NCBI GenBank assembly: GCA_037042915.1
Contig: CM073195.1
Span: 1,798,001-1,862,000 of the forward strand
Source of the DNA: Auricularia sp. M13
Taxonomy: Eukaryota > Basidiomycota > Agaricomycetes > Auriculariales > Auriculariaceae
DNA length: 64,000 bases
Reading direction: 5' to 3'
This document shows positions 55,895 to 64,000 of the stretch, one piece after another. Within the stretch, counting starts at the first letter, position 1. The number at the start of each line of letters is the position of its first letter. A program made the position numbers and the translations under genes. The notes beneath the pieces are model-generated. The model had not been told where the DNA came from. It did not search any database and saw only the letters and a program-made list of their open reading frames with translations.

Positions 55895-58375
55895 TCACTT
55901 GCGCTTCGACCTCTTCTTCTTTCCCGCACCTCCACTCCCTTGGGTAGGCGGCGAAGACACCGCTGCGGGAGTGCTTAGCCCTTGTCTTCTCAACCAGTCA
56001 GTCTCAATACGACGTGCCACGACTGAACAAAAGAGACTAACTGCGACGATGATGGTGCACTGTTCGTGCCAGGTCTTCCGTTACCGCTACCGCTGGCCAG
56101 CGTTGTCCGATTATCGGCAGGAGCAGGAGACACGACATGTCCTCCCGCTGGACTTGCTGTTGAGCTACAAGAGCGACGTGCATCAGAATTCGAACGATAC
56201 CAAGGCGGTCTCAAGTTCAAAATCTCACCCGTTGCCTGTCTGCGAATTTCCCGGCACTTTTGCTTGAGCGTTGTTGCGATTCCTATTTCGCTTGCGGACA
56301 GTCGGCTTGATCTCCGTCGCAGTAGTGGTGGCACTGAAGCGAAGCAAAGTCAGATGGGCATGTGCGTGTACACGCAGATTTGAGCTTCGTACGGCGTGCT
56401 TGCGTTACTGGAGGCTCGGGCAGCCGGGGAACCCGGTAGCGTTGACGGTTGGGGCACCACCGCTGGCCTTGAAGGTGGGATGATCGTGCTACCAGAGAGC
56501 GTCAGCCAAATGGGACCGGGTAGCGAACCGAGCGAGACAAAGCGTACGGTGAGGGCTTCGCTTGCGGAATAGTATTGACGCCAGAGGGCTTCTTCGCGCG
56601 CGCTGCTGGCTTGGAATCAGGGACGCGGGAAGTCGGGACCGATCTGGCTGGAGGTTTGTACGCAGGCGAAGGCGCACTAGCAGCGTTCGCCCGCCGCGCC
56701 ATCTCGGACTCCTCATTCCGCAAGAGCGAGTCCATGTGCGTCCGGTTCAGATGGGCGAGCGCCTGGTCGCGACCCATCGCCGGCACACCGGGAGGAAGCC
56801 TGCTGAGATGCTGTTGCATTTTGAGAATCGCAAGTATTTGTCTCGCATCTAGAGGATCTTCCGGGCTGCTCGGGGAGGAAGAAACCCACACCATGCGTCT
56901 TTCGGCGATGACATTATTGACAAGAGTGGCCTCCTTGGCGGGGGAGTAGTAGACCGCATCGTGCGTGAGTTGCGAGTACGCGCGCAAGGCCGCTTTTAAC
57001 GCCGTGTAGTTTCTTTTGTGTTCCCAAATGGTGCTAGCTTCGTAATGAATGATGGAGCGGTAGAGCTGTCCCGGAGAGACGAATGCGAGAGCAGCGCCGA
57101 CGTTCTCGAGGAACATTTCGTTCACAAGATGCGTTTGGTCCGCGTCCAGTGGGATCAGCGGAAACACGAAGCTGTCATCCACGCGGCTCTCGAGCAGCTT
57201 CCCATCCAGGTATGAGCACGAGAACCCCATCTGGTCCTTACGGACCATGTGATCGTCCAGTCGGCCTCTCTTCCATGCACGGTCTAGCTGTGGACTGAGC
57301 CCGGCGTATATGACTTTGTGCGGCACGTGTGGTATCGTATGGTAGCGTGACGTAGGTATCGGAGAGTCTTCTTGGGCGAATGACATGAGATTATCAACGA
57401 GTGCGATACTGAGCTTTGGGTGCAAAGGGAACAGTCGAATCCAGTCAATACGGCCGCGCATGTCGTGCAGCGCAGTGTTATCGTCAACAGCAACAGAGCC
57501 CATTTGGCGCATCCTGTCCGCTATAAAGGAAGCCTCGCTAGCAGACACGCGCCTCGGGATCATGGCCGAGTCCACGAATCCAAAACCGTTGTTGCAGGTG
57601 ATGAACTCGCGGCCTGAAATCGCACTCCAGAAGACGATGTGCTTCATACGCATGTTGGTTGCGAACTCGAATCTGTCATGGACGAAAACACGGGGATTTT
57701 CGGGAATAAGCCAGTAGTCAGTGTCGAGAAGTTCCTTGATGTTCTGCAGCCAGACGTCGCGTGCGGTTGACCCTTCGGGCAGGTACGTCTTGATATGGTG
57801 ATCAATATCCCTGCGTGTTCCAGTGTCGAACTGGTTGTTCAGAAACTGCTCGCCGCGCCGACTAGATCGATAGGACATGACGAAGAGGAATTTTCGCAGA
57901 GTATTGAGATCGTGGCGTAGGAGGCGAAACTCCTGCTCGGGGCTCTCCAAAGCAGCGATGGCTGCTTTCACCACTTTGGATGCCTCGAACTCGAGCTTCG
58001 AGAGAGAATTCTCGATGTGCTCGCTGTCGGGATGAGATTCGTCGACATAGAGATCCCGAAGACCAAAGTTACGATCGACAGTATTGGTGAAATCGCCGGA
58101 CGTAGTATGGTCTGAAGCCATAATCAAGCGAGCGCCTTCCAGATGATAGACGTTCATGCGGTCGTACGTGGGGTTCCGGCGATTTAGCTTCAGCTTCGTC
58201 TCGATGAACGCTCCATTGCCGTCGTCAGTGAAGCAGCTAGTTGAGGATGTTGTGTTGGTAAATCGCGGTATTGCGCGCGGTGGAGATTGACGCACCGAGA
58301 TGGCTTGCTCACTGCGAAGCCTCGCAGAATGAATCGCGGCACGTAATGGTGGTACAGACCACGGCCCCGCTGCAT
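55895..58375 (-). CDS. DUF4238 protein, paralog C
   Basis: Six exons on the minus strand: 58375-58296, 58236-56548, 56488-56393, 56333-56229, 56164-56042, 55973-55895; 723 aa. The first exon is again 80 nt (MQRGRGLYHHYVPRFILRGF). The 59-bp intron after it is not a multiple of three, so splicing is required, which validates the same intron in A and B. Core blocks: DRNFGLRDLYVDESHPDSEH, LNTLRKFLFVMSYRSSRRG, WLQNIKELLDTDYWLIPENP, REFITCNNGFGFVDS. The tail exons are Ser/Pro- and Arg/Asn-rich (RKRNRNRNN) and end GKKKRSKRK. Very close to paralog A over the core, inverted relative to A and B. Intact; function unknown. Confidence 0.86.
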
Positions 58376-58557
58376 CGTGTCGTAGAGCAGGTTGGGTGTC
58401 TGTAACACGACCATACAGAGCATCACACAGACCGACAGCACCCGCCGCGAGAAGTCCAATGCCAGGCGCTCGCAGATCACGCTGGGACGCGATTGGCAGG
58501 AGCATTGTCAAAAACGGTCCCAGTGTGCGCTGTGTGCTTAATCGCTCGTCGGCCGGC

Positions 58558-58563
<6 letters not shown>

Positions 58564-58596
<33 letters not shown>
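58564..58596. repeat. 33-bp A homopolymer
   Basis: An uninterrupted run of 33 A on the plus strand, about 190 bp upstream of the DUF4238 paralog C start codon. In the gene's orientation it is a poly(T) tract. Confidence 0.95.
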
Positions 58597-58599
<3 letters not shown>

Positions 58600-58908
58600 G
58601 TGCGAATGCTGGAGTGAAGCGCAGGCTGCTGAGTTTGCCTCGGCGCCGAAAATACGGTCCGGCTCTTTCATGCCGAAAGCAGAAATTTTACATGTCCACG
58701 CGATGCACTCTCTTTGAGGATACTTTACAGTATAGAGAAAGTTGAGCGTTATCTCACGACTTGTGACCAAAAATCTTCTTCCACTTGACTTCCACCACCG
58801 CAATGTCCCGCTAGCTCTATTCAATAAATCGAGTTCACAGCAATAGTATTGCAATTCGCTGGTAATAATTCAATATCAGGGGCCATGCTTTCGAAAGATG
58901 TAGGAAGA

Positions 58909-60421
58909 TTATGTGGAAGGGCGCAAGCTACGCGCCACGGCGTCGTCCTGACCAGCCAGCACAGGTATCCCGGCGAAGCGCTCGCAATACGTGCAGTTGT
59001 AACCCGCGCATGTCTTACACATTATTTCTTCCTGCAGAGGCACAGTAGTCAGCTGACCAAAATAACTGCGCCGGCGGACGGAACGCACCAGCTTCACGGA
59101 GGGCCCTTTCGCAGCAGCCTGTTCCAGAGCCTCGACCTCGTCATCATTTAACGGCGCTGCACAGAGATTGAGTACGCTAGTAGTCTCAGAAGCCAAGACT
59201 CACGCAGGTCGGCGACGTCCAGGTATTCCTTCATGCGCTCGGGCTTTGCTGTTGTGCTTTTTGACAAACAGTGAGTCTGGAGTGCAGAGATGAGACTGGT
59301 AAAGATGAACTGACGTGACGATTGCCGCGCCTTTGGCAATAAGCCACAGAAACAACACTTGCGCTGGCGAACAGCCGCGAGCGGTTGCAGCTGCTTGGAG
59401 GGGTGCATCGACCGGTCCCCCGGGTGCCTGAGTCAATGGACTGTAGGTCGACTTAATCAGGGAGTACACCAAAGAAGAGTGTTGGGCGCACGTAAGGACG
59501 TTGTAAGCCTCAATCGTTATTCCATGTTCTGCGCATAGATCGAGTAATGGCTTCTGTTCGTGATAGCAATACAAATGCAGTCGTATCTGTGTGCTTCCTT
59601 GAGCATTACATAGAGAAATCGAGCTGCAATGGTAACGTACCTGATTCACGGCGGGCTTTACTGTTGCATGCTTCAGTAGCTCCTCCAGCTGCTCGCGCGT
59701 GTAATTGCTGACACCGATGCTCCTTGGACGGAAAATTAATATGTCAGAATAGCGCAAAATGGAGCTTTACACACTTTGTGAGACCGGCTTCTTTTAGTTT
59801 TTCGAACTGCCGCCAACCCGCGGCGACATCGTTTTCGATTGAACGAGGCATGTGAACGAGGTAGAGGTTAAGGTAGTCAATACCTAGCTACGCGAATGTA
59901 TGAGGATATGCTGAATACTGAGGGCGACGTAAGTACCTTCTGCAAGCTTGCTCGAGCGGCCGTCTCGACGGCGCCAGAGAAGTATTTGGTGGTCACATAG
60001 ACGTTCTCGCGTGGAACCTGTCGAAGTCCGGAACCAACAGTGTCCTCATTCCGATACACTAGAAGAAGAAGAAGTGTTCAGAATCAGCTCAACGAGCAGC
60101 AGCGATGGAAAGAAACATGCCTTGCGCGGCGTCGATGTGAGTAAAGCCTGCTTTGAGCGCGGTTGTCACCAGGCTTGAGATATCCTGAACCGTACGCGTT
60201 AATGCCAACATGACCAATGTCGACTTCTATTTCACGCACCGTGCCGCGCTGAGTGAATGTAAGGCGTCAGTATCAGCATAGCACACGCGCGTACGTGTTT
60301 GGTGCCCGTGCCATACGCCAATTGAGGCATCTAACACTTTCTATGAGCGCACAGTTTCAAACAGAGCGTATCTTACACCCACCCGAGTTCCATCGTTCAG
60401 CTCGACGAACGGAATGGGCAT
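58909..60421 (-). CDS. aldo-keto reductase
   Basis: NAD(P)H-dependent carbonyl reductase of the AKR superfamily. Many small exons from the ATG at 60421 (MPIPFVELNDGTRV). Following pieces: AYGTGTKH, LVTTALKAGFTHIDAAQ, VYRNEDTVGSGLRQV, NVYVTTKYFSG, IDYLNLYLVHMPRSIENDV, SIGVSNYTREQLEELLKHA, KPLLDLCAEHGITIEAYN, SPAQVLFLWLIAKG and AKPERMKEYLDVADL. The catalytic tetrad is visible: D in HIDAAQ, Y in VYRNE, K in TTKYF, H in LVHMP. The C terminus as read continues past the barrel into a short cysteine-rich stretch (CKTCAGYNCTYC) and stops at 58909. An intron starting GTGTAAG there is an alternative. Substrate unknown. Confidence 0.88.
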
Positions 60422-61019
60422 AGTAAGAGTTCAAGGATGCTAGCGGTCATGGTAAAAGCGAGCCGACGAACGGTCTCTCCGGACCGGCCGCCCCGAATTT
60501 TGAGTGCAGGGACATCCGATGACGAGAGTTGTTTTGTGACATGCAGCATGGTCTCTCTGTCCGATGTACGACAATCTATTTACAAGGAGAGACGTGTAGC
60601 ATACTTCCTTGCGCGTCAACGCAAGGTCTGCCGCCAGCGCGGCCCACGAACGCAAAGAAAAGCCCTCATAAGTAAACTAAGATGTCGTGAAGCGGGAGGG
60701 AGACGAATGAGAAGACAACGTGCACGTGATGCAGCGAGAGTGGTTGGAAAAGAATGACTGGGGCACACGCCTGAGTGCCGGAGCGGGTGGGTGAAGTGGA
60801 AGGTAAGGACGGCGGCGCAGCCCCCATACATATGCGTTCGCAAGCGCAGCAACTAGCGGCGGGAGTGAGGATGAGATGAGAAGCAGAGCGAGGCGAAGCG
60901 AAGGAATGCGATGCAAGGGAGCGTCCGTGGTGATGGATAATTGTTATGAGAATAACTTAGTCGTTCCCAGCCCCGGGGTTCTCGTGTCTGAACGGGGGCG
61001 AGCGACGAGCGACGCGCAT
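60422..61019. other. spacer
   Basis: Upstream region of the aldo-keto reductase gene and 3' flank of the CPL1-like gene. No gene seen. Confidence 0.45.
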
Positions 61020-62386
61020 TCAGTTTTGCTCTATGGCGTATTGGATGCGCGCGCAGGAGCTCGCTCCGTCAGCGTCTTTCGTCAACGTAAATCCGTGAGC
61101 GCAGGAGGCTACGGCCCGGGCGTGTGAGTGACAGCGGCAATGCACGCAAACCAAAGACACTCACAAATTTGACACTGGCCGCTGACGCAGGCAGTAGTGC
61201 GTACGCCGGGCAGGCTCGCGCAGCTGTTCCCGCATGCGCCGCAGTGGTCGAGATCCTCCAGCGGATGGACGCACTCGAAGTCGACGTCCAAATCGACTGC
61301 GTCCTCGGCGAGACCCTCCGTCAAGCTGCTGACACTGATCGGGCAGGCCAGCGTAGACGGCGGGCACACCTTCGCGGCCTCACGCTTCCAGCCGCCGTGT
61401 CCTCCACTACCAGGCTTCCCCGGCTTGCCGGGGGTTCCGGGCTTGCCAGGATAAGACGGAGTCCCCGGGATAGAAGGCTTTCCCGGCTTGCCAGGGAGAG
61501 ACGGGATACCAGGGATAGAAGGCTTTCCGGGCTTTCCAGGAACAGGCAGACCAGGGATGCCTGGGTAGCCTGGCTGCGAGGGAGGAGGGTAACCAGGCTG
61601 GCCGGGAGGCGGGTAGCCGGGGTAGGTGGGCTCTTGCGGCTTGCCTGACGGGCTGGGATGCGGGTTCGGAGGCGAGGGAGGCGGGCAGGTCGGGATGCAC
61701 TCCCAGGGAAGACCGCCGCCTCCCCAGCCGCCGCTACCGCCGTAGCTTCCGCTACCTCCACCGCTGCTTCCCCAGCCTCCGCCGAGGCCGAGACCTCGCT
61801 TGGTGTGCTTGGGCGTAACGGTGCAGCCGGTGTTCATCGGCGTCTAGATGTTGAGGTTGGATTGATCAGCCAACGCACATGGATATGGCCAAGTTGAAGC
61901 TGCACACCGTCTGGCCATGCTCGTTGACGCACTCGCAACGAGCCCAGTTGAGCCCTCCGCCGATCGGGCACCTGAGATCGAACGCGACGCAATGAGCAAA
62001 TGCACCTCTCACACTGCTGACCACTGTACTCACATGCTATAGCCCCAAGGGCAAGCCGGCACCGATGGTTCGGTTGGATAGCCTGGCTCTGTCGGCGTAC
62101 CGGGGTACGATGGTTCGGACGGGGTACCAGGGTACGACGGCTCGGACGGGGTGCCGGGGTACGACGGCTCAGACGGTGTGCCAGGGTACGATGGCGTGCC
62201 AGGGTACGACGGAGAGCCGGGGTAGGTCGGCGAGCCGGGATGCTCTCCACCGCCGCTGCCGCCCGGGGACCCGGGGATGGGGATGGAAGGCAGCCCGGGG
62301 TGGCCACCGCCGCCGCCCCATCCTCCACCAATACCACCGGCCTGGGCGCCGCCGAGAAGAGCAAGCACAACTGCAGCTGAGAACAT
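61020..62386 (-). CDS. secreted collagen-like protein with C-terminal CPL1-like domain
   Basis: Extracellular or wall protein of a basidiomycete family. The ATG at 62386 starts a signal peptide [16 protein letters not shown], then Gly-rich sequence and tandem PSYPGTPSE repeats to ACPWGYS. Exon 2 gives [20 protein letters not shown], which is spliced to [13 protein letters not shown]. Next come [20 protein letters not shown] and a second repeat region of PGYPPP and [11 protein letters not shown] units. The C-terminal cysteine-rich domain [11 protein letters not shown]...[20 protein letters not shown]...[14 protein letters not shown] is followed by a last exon [17 protein letters not shown] ending at the stop 61020-61022. 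The Cys spacing matches the CPL1-like domain. Such proteins are secreted; a wall or adhesion role is inferred. Confidence 0.85.
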
Positions 62387-62483
62387 ATCCGAGACGCGAA
62401 GGAAACTGGCACGAGGAACGAGAAACGAGAAAACGGAACGGGGGAAGGGAGACTGGGGAGCTGTGGGCCGGTGCGTTGATGCG

Positions 62484-62490
62484 TTTTATA
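62484..62490 (-). promoter_or_regulatory. TATA box of the CPL1-like gene
   Basis: TATAAAA on the minus strand, 98-104 bp upstream of the ATG at 62386. Confidence 0.55.
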
Positions 62491-64000
62491 GCGAGACAGC
62501 GGCCGCGACGACGTGCATCATGGCTCACAAGGGGGTCGAGGGGCGCGAAGTCAGAAGTGGCGGAGCGTGCCCCCTTCTCAAACCGATCTGCAAGTTCGGA
62601 CGTCGACGCCGGTTAGGGGCATCTGATTTGAGCGGGCTCGATTTGGTGACGGGAATCGCTGTTTATTTTAGTCAGAGTGCTCGAAGCACAGACAACTGCA
62701 AGATATCCTGAATGCGATAATGGACGTACGACCTGCGAGAGGAATACGTACCTTTGTGTTCGAAGCGGAATGGGTCTTTGCAGTCGGATTCCCCCCGATC
62801 AAGTATACGTGCGCTGTGCTCGTAGTTAGCAGCGCAGGAATGATGATGGTAGTATTTTGGCGCCTACGTGTTGTAATACCAACAACATCTGGCGGCCGAG
62901 AGTCTGCGAGTGCAAAGAAACGTCGGGCTACGTAGAAGTTGCCAGGTGCCCAGATAACCAGGCACCGAGAATACAGCGCGATGACAGCAACGTGCGCGGA
63001 ATCATAGCGAAGCGAAAAGAGCCTGGCGGTCGTCTGACTGTCCATCAAGTCTGTGGATCCTCCGAAAGGAGTCCCCGGGCAATTCATCTCCATGATTGAA
63101 GTGAATGAGGGGTCAGATAGTCATCAATGTCTACATAAAGATCGTAGGAAGCAGCAATGACCTTTGTAAACATCAGATGTTGAATTTTCTGCGCTGCTGT
63201 TCCGGTCCTGGTGAGTTATTTATGTGCCCGGCGCAAACGTCAAGCCACTTAATAACGGCTGAAGTCACTGGTCAAGCGATGATGAACTTTGATGTTGCAG
63301 GGCTATAGCATTCATGGCGCCAGTGTGTCCTCCTGAAAAAATGGTTAGCTGGCTGTAAACTTTGCAACACCAAAAACACCCTTAACAGGAGGGTACCCAC
63401 AGGCGTGATATAGGCGCGACATTCCAATGTAAAGTAGCGTCTGAGCATGCTATTCCCAGCTCTGCAAAGCGAAGAATCTGCGAATTCAAGGGTCGACGGT
63501 GGAAGCGGAACGCGACGCACGTGCATCACGGCGCGTTGATTCAACGCGTCCTGTGTCAGCAACGCGCTTTCGAACTGCGAAACGCGGTTAGAGCGGCGCC
63601 TCAATCGCGTCGGGAGAGGTTAAGTTGGGGCGGCGCCATTTCGAGGTCCGCCACTCCTCCTCTCCTTCCACCCCCTCCGCGTACCGCGATGACATTTGTC
63701 TTCAAACGCGGTGCGTCTGCTTGACCCTGCTGCCTGCACCCTGCTCACATGCCCGGCACTGTGCCTGCTCGATAATTAGACGGGTAAGCAAATCTGTACT
63801 CTGGCTTTAGCTAACGTTCTAACGCGTGCTGCAGCCGGGTTCGTACTGCTAGCAATGCAGGCCTCTTAGCAGACTCTGACCCATCCCATAGAAAGAACGC
63901 GTGGCGTTCGACAAGGTGCGGCGCCAGTGCTCACAGTCGTCGATTATGCTCACGCCTACCACAGATCACAGCTCGCGTTAGCAAGGTGAGCTCTACGCGT
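62491..64000. other. no gene recognised
   Basis: About 1.5 kb to the window edge. Frames up to 141 codons on both strands have no recognisable domain. The last 100 bp may belong to a gene beyond the window. Confidence 0.4.

Noticed and set aside
58237-58295. Apparent frameshift making DUF4238 paralog C a pseudogene
   Set aside because: The 2-nt length difference lies in an intron with GTGCGT donor and CTAG acceptor; splicing restores frame and gives the same 80-nt first exon as A and B.

Overview
The window is nuclear DNA of a basidiomycete fungus, most likely an Agaricomycete. Evidence: genes broken by many short GT..AG introns (about 45-70 bp), high GC in exons, eukaryotic core genes (ubiquitin-eL40 fusion, eS19, delta-COP, ribonucleotide reductase large subunit), and families typical of basidiomycetes (DUF6533 membrane proteins, DUF7025-AAA ATPases, CPL1-like secreted proteins, DUF4238 proteins). 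Exon boundaries below were set by hand from reading frame, splice consensus and family similarity; no alignment was run.

Left part (1-12.9 kb): two related NADP-dependent medium-chain reductase genes (498-2085 and 11150-12804, both minus) flank a transposon-rich interval. It holds two copies of a TA-flanked inverted-repeat element, one of them interrupted by a 514-bp hAT-like element with a perfect 8-bp target duplication; the ubiquitin-eL40 gene; and a complete, very young Ty1/copia retrotransposon (5481-10911) with near-identical LTRs, a 5-bp target duplication and one uninterrupted polyprotein frame.

Middle part (12.9-45.5 kb): a C2H2-like zinc-finger gene, RNR1 with a 5' end cut into tiny exons, two Zn2Cys6 regulators in direct orientation (21673-22827, 26134-27321) and a third of the same type (40233-41357, minus), a secreted SurE-type phosphatase, a DUF6533 membrane protein whose long intron carries a tandem duplication, delta-COP (intron directly after its ATG and a fold-back MITE in another intron), a third copy of the TA-flanked element, a DUF7025-AAA ATPase, and eS19. 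Gene-poor stretches at about 12.9-14.9, 19.9-21.7, 22.8-26.1, 28.8-30.7, 41.4-42.9 and 43.5-45.5 kb show no convincing genes.

Right part (45.5-64 kb): a small coiled-coil protein, then a cluster of three DUF4238 paralogs (two plus, one minus) surrounding a large RING-H2 protein gene, followed by an aldo-keto reductase and a secreted collagen-like CPL1-domain protein. The DUF4238/RING cluster is the most interesting lineage-specific block: all three paralogs keep an 80-nt first exon and the same basic C-terminal tail, and two keep an identical six-exon structure.
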